From GCA-003244245 sp050699955 (lineage in GTDB: Bacteria; Actinomycetota; Actinomycetes; Mycobacteriales; Pseudonocardiaceae): a stretch of DNA of 64,000 nt. How positions within the stretch are numbered: position 1 is the first letter of the stretch; the number at the start of each line of letters is the position of its first letter. This document shows, piece by piece, positions 16,577-24,482 of the stretch. Made by a program: the position numbers and the translations under genes. The notes beneath the pieces are model-generated. The model did not search any database. It was not told the origin of the DNA and saw only the letters and a list, made by a program, of their open reading frames with translations. The stretch is from assembly GCA_050699955.1 (NCBI GenBank), contig JBOHGD010000020.1:1-64000 (forward strand). Reading direction: 5' to 3'.

Positions 16577-17779
16577 GTGCCTGACATACCCACCGGCGCC
16601 CTCGTCCGCTTGTACCGCATCGAGCGGCGGATGAGCACCACGTCCCTGGCCACCCGTGCCGGGATCACCGTCCGATACCTGGAGATGATCGAGGCCGACA
16701 GCAAGACTCCTTCGGTGCCGGTGCTGCGCAAGCTCGCCAAGGTGCTCGGGGTACGCAGTTCGGCCCTCCTCGGCGAGGCACCGAGTGAGGATCATGAGGG
16801 CTCGATCAACCCGCGTCTGGCCGAGGTGGAACGGGCGCTCTACACCTACCGGTCGCTGGCGCTCAGTGAGAAGGATGAGCTGCCCACGTTGGAAGCGTTG
16901 GCTGTGCAGATCAGTACCGCACAGCAGTCTTGGTGCAGCTCGCCGAACAAGTACAGCGATGTGCTGCGGATGCTGCCTGCGCTGATCGTCAACAGTGAGC
17001 GGGCGGTGCACGAGTCCGGGCGCTCGCGTGAGGCGTGCCGACAGGCCTCCGAGATGTACCACGTAGCGCGGGCGGTGTTGAAGTACCTCGGACGGGTCGA
17101 TCTGGGCGGGCTGGTGTCCGACCGGGCCATGCGCTACGCCGAGGAAGCTGAAGACCCGCTGCTGGTTGCGGCTGCCACCTGGAACCTCGGCCACGCCATG
17201 CTGTCGGACGATATGCCGTCCGGCGCGCTCGATCTCGCCATGAAAGGCAGCGAAGCCCTGGAGCCGTTGCTGCCGGACGGGACGCCAGAGCACTTCTCGC
17301 TCTATGGCGGGTTGCAGTTGGTGGCCACCTTGGCGGCGCTGCGAACGGGCGACCCATGGCGGGCGCGTGAGCTGCTGCGCGGGCCAGCACGGCAAGCCGC
17401 CGAACAGGTCGGTGACGGCCACAACCACCACGGGACGGTCTTCGGGCCGACGAATGTGGGCATCCACATGGTCAGGGTGGAGTACGAATGCGGCGAGATA
17501 ACCGAAGCCCTGCGCCTGGCAGACGATGTGGATATTACCCGGACTCCATCGCTGGAGCGGAAGACCAGCCTGCTCTACAAGGTCGCCCAATGCTACGACT
17601 GCCGCAGTAATGACGCGGCCGTCTTTGTGCATCTGAAAATTGCTGAGCAGCTCTGCCCGGAGGACTTCCAGCACCGGCAGGACGTCCGAGGCATGGTGCG
17701 TACTCTCGCGAAGCGGGCCAAGCCGTCGTATGCCAGCGAGGTACGGGAGTTTGCTGGGCGGATTGGCTTGCTGGACTGA
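16577..17779 (+). CDS. XRE-family regulator with TPR-like sensor domain, paralogue 2
   Basis: 400 residues, the tandem partner of the gene at 15146, same length and domain order: XRE helix-turn-helix at 10-70, then TPR-like helices including SDVLRMLPALIVNSERAVHE and LLVAAATWNLGHAMLSDDMPSGALDLAMKGSEALEPLLPDGT-type units. Start GTG 16577 (AGGAGG upstream) is supported by the shared MPD-PTGALVRLYRIERRM beginning; the frame stays open further upstream only by chance. Both copies end in KRAKPSYA-EVRE. The duplication spans leader and gene, so each copy is probably transcribed on its own. Confidence 0.82.
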   Translation: MPDIPTGALVRLYRIERRMSTTSLATRAGITVRYLEMIEADSKTPSVPVLRKLAKVLGVRSSALLGEAPSEDHEGSINPRLAEVERALYTYRSLALSEKDELPTLEALAVQISTAQQSWCSSPNKYSDVLRMLPALIVNSERAVHESGRSREACRQASEMYHVARAVLKYLGRVDLGGLVSDRAMRYAEEAEDPLLVAAATWNLGHAMLSDDMPSGALDLAMKGSEALEPLLPDGTPEHFSLYGGLQLVATLAALRTGDPWRARELLRGPARQAAEQVGDGHNHHGTVFGPTNVGIHMVRVEYECGEITEALRLADDVDITRTPSLERKTSLLYKVAQCYDCRSNDAAVFVHLKIAEQLCPEDFQHRQDVRGMVRTLAKRAKPSYASEVREFAGRIGLLD

Positions 17780-18217
17780 CGGCCGCATGTCACGTGTCGC
17801 TGGTGGCTAACGCAAGACGTCGACTGGACTCGCTCTCACGTTTGTCGTTCGACAGCGTGGACAACATCTCCGAACTTGCCGAACTCAGCGTTCGGAACAG
17901 AGCGTTCGGGAAAGCGTGGTTTCGTGGCCTGATGATCGTTTCCCGTTAGCTTGCGTCCAAGGCCCCAGGGCCGGGACGTCCGAGCTACCCCGGGCGTGGT
18001 CGGTACCTGCCAGTCGGGCTCGCTGCTCATCCTCCCCTGAGCAGTGAAGCTCCGGAATCACTGGCAGGCAGTGCTACCGAGCTGCGCTGATATCCCCCTC
18101 GGGGGTAGCTCACCCCGGCCCTGGGTGCCGCTCATACGCGGACAGGACAAACGGGGTTGTTTGGCATGGCACACGAGAACGATCCAGCGGGCCAGGACCC
18201 GGACGGCTTTCGGCACG
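17780..18217. other. Intergenic region after the XRE/TPR pair
   Basis: 438 bp without a supported gene. It contains the perfect inverted repeat CCCCC-T-CGGGGG followed by TAGCTCACCCCGG (about 18093-18115) and short GTTCGGAACAGAGCGTTCGG repeats near 17890. It probably carries the promoter of the small overlapping genes that follow. A 45-codon ORF from ATG 18166 overlaps the next gene out of frame and was not accepted. Confidence 0.5.
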
Positions 18218-18520
18218 ATGACGACAGAACTCAGAGTCAGGACGAACCCCAGCGGTTCGGTAGCGACGTGGAGCGTCTGCGTCGGTCGTGTGATGAGTGC
18301 TGACGACACAAGCAGCGATTACGCGCTCCTGGGCGAGCTGAACCGCCTCGGTGTGGCGTTAGGCCCATTCACTGGGGGCATCCTCACTGATTCGCTGTCC
18401 GTGACCGCACAGCTGGACTTTGGGTACCGGCTTATTCGACTGGCCGGACGTATTCGGGCACGGGTGGAGCAGAAGCCGTTCACTGCCGGGTCTTCGGGTA
18501 TCGACGGTGAGGTCATATGA
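18218..18520 (+). CDS. Small hypothetical protein, first of an overlapping trio
   Basis: 100 residues if ATG 18218 is used (MTTELRVRTNPSGSVATWSV); ATG 18293 (MSADDTSSDYALLGELNRL) is an alternative giving 75 residues. The part from SDYALLGELNRLGVALGP to FGYRLIRLAGRIRARVEQ looks like compact globular protein. Its stop overlaps the next start as ATGA, which supports both genes. No ribosome site is convincing for either start. Family not recognised. Confidence 0.5.
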   Translation: MTTELRVRTNPSGSVATWSVCVGRVMSADDTSSDYALLGELNRLGVALGPFTGGILTDSLSVTAQLDFGYRLIRLAGRIRARVEQKPFTAGSSGIDGEVI

Positions 18521-18744
18521 GGCCGTGGCTGAATACGACTCACCGGAAACTGGCGGCGAAGCCTCGCCAGGGTGTGAATGTCACCGTGATTGTCGCGGTG
18601 TACCGGGGGACCGTGTGGCTGTCCATTGATTCCTCGTTCCTTCGTGAGGCCATTTTAGAACCTGCGCAGGCTGACAGCTTGATCGAGCTGTTGACGCAGG
18701 CTGTCACCGAAGCACGGAGCTACCACCGCGGTGATGGCACATGA
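18517..18744 (+). CDS. Small hypothetical protein, second of an overlapping trio
   Basis: 75 residues from ATG 18517, sharing 4 bp with the preceding stop. NVTVIVAVYRGTVWLSIDSS and EPAQADSLIELLTQAVTEAR indicate a small alpha/beta protein. Similar short proteins are, from memory, encoded near XRE regulators in Pseudonocardiaceae, but the function is unknown. It overlaps the next gene by about 11 bp, so the trio is probably translated as a coupled unit. Confidence 0.55.
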   Translation: MRPWLNTTHRKLAAKPRQGVNVTVIVAVYRGTVWLSIDSSFLREAILEPAQADSLIELLTQAVTEARSYHRGDGT

Positions 18745-18973
18745 AGCGTGGTGGGCTGTGCCGGTGAACCGGCCAACTGGCTGGGCCTACCTCCGGGCTG
18801 GTTGCACGATTCGCTGGCAGCGGGGAGATACTGAAGCGTACGTACTCAAAGGCAACACGGTCGGCAGTTGGACCATGGAGGGACTACTCGGGAAGGTCCC
18901 GGTGTCTCCGGTGGGGTGGGCGGATCTTGCTGAGGTCAGGAGTACCGGGGAGCGGTGGGTGCGGAGGGGGTGA
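18734..18973 (+). CDS. Small hypothetical protein, third of an overlapping trio
   Basis: 79 residues from ATG 18734 (GTG 18731 is possible). It is rich in Trp and Gly: AHEAWWAVPVNRPTGWAYL, CTIRWQRGDTEAYVLKG and GNTVGSWTMEGLLGKV. It starts inside the end of the preceding gene and finishes just before a stem-loop at 18979-19012. No membrane segment. Function unknown. Confidence 0.5.
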   Translation: MAHEAWWAVPVNRPTGWAYLRAGCTIRWQRGDTEAYVLKGNTVGSWTMEGLLGKVPVSPVGWADLAEVRSTGERWVRRG

Positions 18974-18978
18974 GGGGG

Positions 18979-19012
18979 CACGCTCGGCGGGTGCGCTGGC
19001 GGGGCGAGCGTG
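18979..19012 (+). terminator. Stem-loop after the small-gene trio
   Basis: CACGCTCG and CGAGCGTG form a perfect 8-bp stem around an 18-nt loop, 5 bp after the stop at 18973. There is no T-tract, as is common in high-GC actinomycetes, so this is a plausible but unproven terminator. Confidence 0.45.
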
Positions 19013-19075
19013 ATGTCGTCCGCTCGACAGCCGCGGAGACGAGATGGTGAGCGCGAGCGTAACGTTGATCCACTG

Positions 19076-19444
19076 ATGCGCCTGTCACTCGCCCTCATCG
19101 CCGCCGTCGGCCTGCTCGCCGGCTGCGGTGGCGGATCACAGGCAGCACCACTCGCTCCGGCGCGACTGCCGACGATCCCCTCCGAAGCGTTCAACAACGC
19201 ACCGTCACAGGTTGCGATCGCTGTCGACGTAGTGTTCCTGAGCCAGCTCAACGGCAGTGGCGTTCCCTACTCGACGAACGGCAGCGCCATCACCGAGGCG
19301 CACGTCGTGTGCGCCACGCTGACCGAGAACCCCGCAGCCACCCAAGCGCAGGTCGCCGCCCTTGAGCCGTTCGGGTCGCACAACCAGGCCTTCGTCGATG
19401 CGGCCATCACTGCGTACTGCCCGGAGTTCGAACACCGTTCGTGA
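19076..19444 (+). CDS. DUF732-like secreted lipoprotein
   Basis: 122-residue exported protein. The signal peptide MRLSLALIAAVGLLAGC ends in a lipobox (LLAGC), so it is probably lipid-anchored. The mature part resembles the actinobacterial DUF732 family: VDVVFLSQLNGSGVPYS, EAHVVCATL and QAFVDAAITAYCPEF supply the two conserved Cys residues, likely disulfide-bonded. The start was set at ATG 19076 because it puts the signal peptide at the terminus; the open frame reaches further upstream. Function of the family is unknown. Confidence 0.7.
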   Translation: MRLSLALIAAVGLLAGCGGGSQAAPLAPARLPTIPSEAFNNAPSQVAIAVDVVFLSQLNGSGVPYSTNGSAITEAHVVCATLTENPAATQAQVAALEPFGSHNQAFVDAAITAYCPEFEHRS

Positions 19445-19534
19445 CGCGACACGGCGAGGTATCAGACGTACAGCGGAATCTGGCAACCAAGCCGCGATCC
19501 ACCAACATCGACATTGTTTTGTTGAGCGGCGAGG

Positions 19535-19729
19535 TCACCGGACGCGGGACCCGCGGACTCCCCGGCCCAGCGCCAGAGCGCCGACGATCGCCACGACGGG
19601 GCCGATGATCGCCCACATCGTCACCCCGGTCATCGAACTCCCTGCCAGAAATCCCAGGCCCTGCAACGTCCAGATCGCGCCGACGAGCACGAACACCACA
19701 CCCAGCGCTATCCACAGCCCGTTTCTCAC
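19535..19729 (-). CDS. Small membrane protein with two predicted helices
   Basis: 64 residues, nearly all membrane: WIALGVVFVLVGAIWTLQGL and TMWAIIGPVVAIVGALALGR, with a short basic tail. GTG 19729 has GGAG 7 nt upstream. This short two-helix type with WTLQGLGFL is common in actinobacteria; function unknown. It runs convergently towards the DUF732 gene. Confidence 0.65.
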   Translation of the reverse strand: MRNGLWIALGVVFVLVGAIWTLQGLGFLAGSSMTGVTMWAIIGPVVAIVGALALGRGVRGSRVR

Positions 19730-20049
19730 GATCGGCTCCGTCCCTTGATGCCGCGGACCAGGCCCGGTTCATGGTCTACCCACTGTGACAGTGCGGGTGG
19801 TGACCATTTCCCGGGACGCAGCGGGTGTCCAGGCTCAGGTTAACCGCTGTCGGTCGGTGGTGTACCCGCCGCGTTGAGATCTGTTGCCCTCCAGCACACC
19901 TGCGCGGTCTGTCGCCTTCCTGCCAAGATCACTTATGATCGCTCAAGGCAACAGACCCATCGATAGTCGTCGGGGTGATCGCTGGTCGTGGCGGTGCGAC
20001 TGGTTTATCTGGTCTTCCGGCCGCTCGTGGCTGGGCTCGGGCTGCTGGC
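19730..20049. other. Intergenic region before the antitoxin relic
   Basis: About 320 bp with no supported gene. One TATGAT (19934-19939) resembles a -10 element reading rightward, but no good -35 element lies 16-18 bp upstream. Nothing else recognised. Confidence 0.4.
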
Positions 20050-20300
20050 CTGGCGCGCACGATCACCTTGCGGTTGTCGGATGAGGCGTACGAGGCGGTC
20101 AAGCGGCACGCCGATGCCGAGCGCATGTCGATGAACTCCTGGATTGAGGGTGTGTTCGACGCCGAGGACATGCGTCGGCGGTGCGCCGCGCATGCGGCCT
20201 GGATCGCGGCCCATCCGTCGGTGAGCAGCGCGGCTTGGCGTTCGGTCAGGCCAACCAGCAAGCTCTTGCGGCGGCTGGCCTGCGGGGGGAGCACCAACCT
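20050..20300 (+). pseudogene. Frameshifted ribbon-helix-helix antitoxin-like gene
   Basis: One frame reads LARTITLRLSDEAYEAVKRH, ADAERMSMNSWIEGVFDAED and MRRRCAAHAAWIAAHPS, typical of an Arc/HicB-like ribbon-helix-helix antitoxin. Near 20218-20222 the sense jumps to another frame, which continues GEQRGLAFGQANQQALAAAG, the sort of tail such antitoxins have. The usual Met before ARTITL is a CTG here, and the frame runs on into the tRNA gene. A one-base indel and start loss make this a relic. No PIN or other toxin gene is adjacent. Confidence 0.55.
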
Positions 20301-20329
20301 CCCGGTGCTCCGCGTCTGTGCTGGTCAGC

Positions 20330-20404
20330 TGGTGGGCGCAGCAGGACTTGAACCTGCGACCGCTCGCTTGTAAGGCGAGTGCTCTCCCGCTGAGCTATGC
20401 GCCC
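20330..20404 (-). tRNA. tRNA-Val (anticodon TAC), CCA encoded
   Basis: Reading leftward the sequence folds as a cloverleaf: acceptor GGGCGCA pairs with TGCGCCC, D-arm AGCTCAGCGGGAGAGC, anticodon stem CTCGC/GCGAG around loop CTTACAA (anticodon TAC, decoding GUA), T-arm with GGTTCAAGTCC, discriminator A and an encoded CCA at 20330-20332. It is 72 nt without CCA. It marks the border between the accessory segment and the ahpE-aceE core block, with its 3' end facing the accessory side. Confidence 0.95.
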
Positions 20405-20438
20405 TGGTGCCGCGCAGCGACCGCGCGGCACAAGTTGG

Positions 20439-20903
20439 TCAGGCCGGCAACGCTGCCAGGGCCTGCTTCCAGATGGTCTGGTCCCGCGCCTCGCCGGGCT
20501 GGTTCATCTCGGCGAAGCGGATGGTGCCGTCGGTGTCCACCAGGAAGGTACCCCGGTTGGCGATGCCGGCCTTGTCGTTGAACACCCCGTAGTCCTGGGC
20601 GACCTGGCCGTGCGGCCAGAAGTCGGACAGCAGCGGAAAGTCGTAGCCCTGCTGTTCCGACCACGCCTTGAGCGCGAACACGGAGTCCACCGAGACCGCC
20701 AGCACCTGCACGTCGGCCTGCTGGTAAGCGTCCAGATCGTCGCGCAGCTGGCTCAGCTCACCGGTGCAGATACCGCTGAAGGCCAGTGGATAGAACACCA
20801 GGAGCACATTCTTGGCGCCCCGGAAATCCGAAAGCGTTCGCTCCTCGTTGTTCTGGTCCTTCAGCGTGAACTCCGGAGCTTCGTCCCCCACCTCAAGTGC
20901 CAT
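20439..20903 (-). CDS. ahpE: Peroxiredoxin AhpE (one-Cys type)
   Basis: 154-residue peroxiredoxin that reduces hydroperoxides and peroxynitrite. The active-site stretch VFYPLAFSGICTGELSQLRD places the peroxidatic Cys at about residue 45, as in Mycobacterium tuberculosis AhpE, with no obvious resolving Cys. Start ATG 20903 (MALEVGDEAPEFTLKDQNNE) fits the family; the open frame extends upstream to 20942 without support. It lies downstream of the DUF3052 gene, as in other actinobacteria, and upstream of tRNA-Val. Confidence 0.93.
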   Translation of the reverse strand: MALEVGDEAPEFTLKDQNNEERTLSDFRGAKNVLLVFYPLAFSGICTGELSQLRDDLDAYQQADVQVLAVSVDSVFALKAWSEQQGYDFPLLSDFWPHGQVAQDYGVFNDKAGIANRGTFLVDTDGTIRFAEMNQPGEARDQTIWKQALAALPA

Positions 20904-20990
20904 CAGCTCAGCTCTCTTCCTCAACTCGGTAGGCCAGCGCACCGGCCGGTGCGGCCCGGAACCGAGGGTATCCGGCCCCGGGGATGGTGG

Positions 20991-21428
20991 TCAGCGCTTG
21001 GATTTGGCCGCCTTCGGCGACGCCAGCCTGGTGCTCGCCCAGTCCTCGCTCACGCTGACATTCGAGGTCTGCGCGAGGCCGGCGGTGGGGGCCGCCTCGG
21101 CGATGTCCGACGGCGCCACGTGCCCGTCGCGGCCCGTCTTCGGAGTGAACACCCAGATCACACCGTTGTCCGCGAGCGGACCCCGGACGTCCATCAGGGT
21201 GTCTACGAGATCACCGTCCTGATCGCGCCACCACAACAACACTACATCCACGATCTCGTCAGAGTCCTCGTCGAGGAGGTCGGCACCGGTCACCTCCTCG
21301 ATCGCGGCGCGGATGTCGTCGTCGACGTCGTCGTCCCAGCCGACCTCCTGCACGACCATGTCCGATTGGATCCCGAGCTTCTCGGCGACACCGAGCTTGC
21401 TGGTGTCTCCCGCCGCGGCGGCGACCAC
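20991..21428 (-). CDS. DUF3052 family protein
   Basis: 145-residue acidic protein of the actinobacterial DUF3052 family. Family-typical features are AEKLGIQSDMVVQEVGWDDD, VDDDIRAAIEEVTGADLLDE, VVLLWWRDQDGDLVDTLMD and GVIWVFTPKTGRDGHVAPSD. GTG 21428 has GGAGGGG 7 nt upstream. The gene is divergent from aceE and precedes ahpE, a conserved neighbourhood. Molecular function is not established. Confidence 0.85.
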   Translation of the reverse strand: MVAAAAGDTSKLGVAEKLGIQSDMVVQEVGWDDDVDDDIRAAIEEVTGADLLDEDSDEIVDVVLLWWRDQDGDLVDTLMDVRGPLADNGVIWVFTPKTGRDGHVAPSDIAEAAPTAGLAQTSNVSVSEDWASTRLASPKAAKSKR

Positions 21429-21570
21429 GGTTTCACCCCTCCACAACGTCGAGCCAGGCGGGTGGACCGCCTAGCGATCTAATACTCGATGGCGTCCAAG
21501 CGAACACTGCGGTCCACCTAGAGCGCAACAGCCAGCGGCAGGACACGCCGGACCAGCATTGCTCCGAAGG

Positions 21571-21590
21571 GTTACCTGCACGTAGGTGAC
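21571..21590. promoter_or_regulatory. Imperfect palindrome upstream of aceE
   Basis: GTTACCTGCACGTAGGTGAC has arms GTTACCT and AGGTGAC (one mismatch) about a 6-bp centre, 115 bp before the aceE start in the divergent gap. Size and symmetry suit a dimeric repressor or activator of aceE or the DUF3052 gene. No regulator is assigned. Confidence 0.35.
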
Positions 21591-21704
21591 ACCTGGCGCA
21601 CGGCCGACGAGCATGGAGCACGATGGTGATGAGCGGCCCGCCCGCGCGACCCGGTAGCCGGCCGCCCACCGCACCCTCCGACCAGCTCAAGGCGAGGAGA
21701 TCCC

Positions 21705-24476
21705 TTGGCCACGCAGAACAATCGGGCACCCGCCCGCGTCCGGGTCATCCGTGACGGGATGGCAGCGCACCTGCCCGACATCGACTCCGAGGAGACCGCG
21801 GAGTGGCTGGAGTCCTTCGACTCCGCCGTGCTGTCCGGGGGCAAACAGCGGGCTCGCTACCTGATGCTGCGGTTGCTCGAGCGGGCCCGCGAGACCGGCG
21901 TCGGTGTGCCGTCGCTGACCAGCACGGACTACGTCAACACCATCCCCACCGACAACGAGCCGTGGTTCCCGGGCGACGAGGAGACCGAGCGGCGTTACCG
22001 CGCCTGGATTCGGTGGAACGCGGCGGTGATGGTGCACCGCGCGCAGCGTCCCGGGGTGGGCGTCGGTGGGCACATCTCCACCTACGCCTCGTCGGCCGCG
22101 CTCTACGAGGTGGGCTTCAACCACTTCTTCCGGGGCAAGGACCATCCCGGCGGTGGGGACCAGGTCTACATCCAGGGTCATGCCTCCCCCGGCATCTACG
22201 CCCGCGCCTTCCTGGAGGGCCGGCTCTCCACCGATCAGCTCGACGGGTTCCGCCAGGAGCTCTCCCACGCGGGCCCCGGCGGCGGCCTGCCCTCCTACCC
22301 GCACCCCCGGTTGATGCCGGACTTCTGGGAGTTCCCCACCGTCTCGATGGGCCTGGGCCCGATCAACGCGATCTTCCAGGCGCGGCTGAACCACTACCTG
22401 CGCGACCGCGGCATCAAGGACACCTCCGATCAGCATGTCTGGGCCTTCCTCGGCGACGGCGAGATGGACGAGCCGGAGTCCCGCGGGCAGATCCAGGTGG
22501 CCGCGACCGAGTGCCTGGACAACCTCACCTTCGTCGTGAACTGCAACCTGCAGCGCCTCGACGGCCCGGTCCGCGGCAACGGCAAGATCATCCAGGAGCT
22601 CGAGTCGTTCTTCCGTGGCGCGGGCTGGAACGTCATCAAGGTGATCTGGGGCCGCGAGTGGGACGCGCTGCTGCACGCCGACCGTCAAGGCGCCCTGGTG
22701 AACCTGATGAACGTCACAGCGGACGGTGACTACCAGACTTACAAGGCCAACGACGGCGGCTATGTCCGGGAGCACTTCTTCGGCCGTGACCCGCGCACCA
22801 AGGACCTGGTCAAGAACCTCACCGATGCCGAGATCTGGAACCTCAAACGCGGCGGGCACGACTACCGCAAGGTCTACGCCGCCTACCTGGCGGCCACCCA
22901 GCATCACGGCCAGCCCACCGTGATCCTGGCCAAGACGATCAAGGGCTATGGCTTGGGCACGCACTTCGAGGGTCGCAACGCCACCCATCAGATGAAGAAG
23001 CTGACCCTGGCGGACCTGAAGCACGTCCGCGACGTCCAGCGCATCCCGCTCACCGATGCACAGCTCGAAGAGAACCCCGCGCTGCCGCCGTACTACCACC
23101 CGGGACCGGACGCGCCGGAGATCCAGTACCTCTGCGAGCGGCGCAGGGCGCTGGGCGGGTTCGTGCCCGAGCGGCGCACCAAGTTCAAGGCCCTGGTGCT
23201 GCCCGGCGACAAGGCCTACGAGGTGGTGCGCCGCGGGTCGGGCAAGCAGGAGGTCGCCACCACGATGGCGTTCGTCCGCCAGCTCCGCGAGCTCATCAAG
23301 GACCCCGAGATCGGGCCGCGCTTCGTGCCGATCATCCCGGACGAGGCCCGCACGTTCGGCATGGACTCGATGTTTCCCACGCAGAAGATCTACAACCCGC
23401 AGGGACAGCTCTACACCTCGGTGGACGCCGATCTGATGCTGGCCTACCGGGAGAGCGAGCAGGGCCAGATCCTGCACGAGGGCATCAACGAGGCGGGCTC
23501 CACCGCATCGTTCACCGCGGCTGGCACCTCCTACGCCACGCATAACGAGCCGCTGATCCCGTTCTACATCTTCTACTCGATGTTCGGCTTCCAGCGCACC
23601 GGCGACGGCCTGTGGGCGGCGGGCGACCAGATGACCCGCGGTTTCCTGCTCGGCGCCACTGCCGGGCGTACCACGCTGGTCGGCGAGGGGCTGCAGCACA
23701 ACGACGGGCACTCCCATCTGCTCGCCGCGTCCAACCCCGCGGTGGTGGCTTACGATCCCGCGTTCGGCTACGAGATCGCACATATCGTCCGCGACGGGCT
23801 GAGCCGGATGTACGGCGACGGCGCGGGCTCCGATCCGAACGTCTTCTACTACCTCACCCTCTACAACGAGCCCTACCAGCAGCCACCGGAGCCCGAGGGT
23901 CTCGACGTCGAGGCCCTGCTGCGGGGCCTGTACCGCTTCGCTGCGGCGCCGGGCACCGAAGGGCGTCACGTGCAGCTGGCCGCGTCCGGAGTCGCGCTGC
24001 CGTGGGCGATGCGGGCCCAGGAGATGCTGGCGCAGGACTGGGACGTGCAGGCTGACGTGTGGTCGGCGACGTCGTGGGCCGAACTGCGCCGCGACGCCGT
24101 CGAGGTCGACCGACACAACCTGCTGCACCCCGATGCCGAACCCCGGGTACCACACGTGACCCGGCTGCTGGAGGGTGCCCCGGGTCCGCTGGTGGCGGTA
24201 TCGGACTGGATGCGCGCGGTACCCGACCTCATCCGTCCCTGGGTGCCCACCGACATGGTCACCCTCGGCACGGACGGCTTCGGTTTCTCCGACACCCGCC
24301 CGGCAGCGCGGCGGCACTTCCTCATCGACGCCGAGTCGATCGCCGTCGGCGCCCTGGCCGCGCTGGCCCGCCGTGGTGAGGTGCAGCGGTCGGTGGTCGC
24401 CGAGGCCGCCCGCCGCTACCGCATCGACGACCCACAGGCGGCCGGACCACAGACCTCCGACCCGGGAGTGGCCTGA
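21705..24476 (+). CDS. aceE: Pyruvate dehydrogenase E1 component, homodimeric type
   Basis: 923-residue thiamine diphosphate enzyme that decarboxylates pyruvate and acetylates the lipoyl domain of E2, giving acetyl-CoA. The N-terminus (EWLESFDSAVLSGGKQRARYL, LTSTDYVNTIP) is typical of AceE. The ThDP motif is GDGEMDEPESRG near residue 250, closing with VVNCN. Further landmarks are HFEGRNATHQMKK and the C-terminal GTDGFGFSDTRPAAR. The start is TTG 21705, preceded by GAGGAG. It is divergent from DUF3052 and convergent with the pirin gene; the E2/E3 genes are not in the window, as is usual for actinobacteria. Confidence 0.97.
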   Translation: MATQNNRAPARVRVIRDGMAAHLPDIDSEETAEWLESFDSAVLSGGKQRARYLMLRLLERARETGVGVPSLTSTDYVNTIPTDNEPWFPGDEETERRYRAWIRWNAAVMVHRAQRPGVGVGGHISTYASSAALYEVGFNHFFRGKDHPGGGDQVYIQGHASPGIYARAFLEGRLSTDQLDGFRQELSHAGPGGGLPSYPHPRLMPDFWEFPTVSMGLGPINAIFQARLNHYLRDRGIKDTSDQHVWAFLGDGEMDEPESRGQIQVAATECLDNLTFVVNCNLQRLDGPVRGNGKIIQELESFFRGAGWNVIKVIWGREWDALLHADRQGALVNLMNVTADGDYQTYKANDGGYVREHFFGRDPRTKDLVKNLTDAEIWNLKRGGHDYRKVYAAYLAATQHHGQPTVILAKTIKGYGLGTHFEGRNATHQMKKLTLADLKHVRDVQRIPLTDAQLEENPALPPYYHPGPDAPEIQYLCERRRALGGFVPERRTKFKALVLPGDKAYEVVRRGSGKQEVATTMAFVRQLRELIKDPEIGPRFVPIIPDEARTFGMDSMFPTQKIYNPQGQLYTSVDADLMLAYRESEQGQILHEGINEAGSTASFTAAGTSYATHNEPLIPFYIFYSMFGFQRTGDGLWAAGDQMTRGFLLGATAGRTTLVGEGLQHNDGHSHLLAASNPAVVAYDPAFGYEIAHIVRDGLSRMYGDGAGSDPNVFYYLTLYNEPYQQPPEPEGLDVEALLRGLYRFAAAPGTEGRHVQLAASGVALPWAMRAQEMLAQDWDVQADVWSATSWAELRRDAVEVDRHNLLHPDAEPRVPHVTRLLEGAPGPLVAVSDWMRAVPDLIRPWVPTDMVTLGTDGFGFSDTRPAARRHFLIDAESIAVGALAALARRGEVQRSVVAEAARRYRIDDPQAAGPQTSDPGVA

Positions 24477-24482
24477 CGGCGC

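Noticed and set aside
18166..18303. 45-codon ORF starting MAHENDPAGQ
   Set aside because: Overlaps the better-supported gene at 18218 out of frame, no ribosome site; kept only as a possibility.
12753..20404. Prophage or integrative element
   Set aside because: Accessory content next to a tRNA, but no integrase, replication or structural genes and no repeated tRNA 3' end was found by eye.
21687..24317. 876-residue ORF on the - strand
   Set aside because: Antisense shadow of aceE, low-complexity Arg/Gly/Val composition without motifs.
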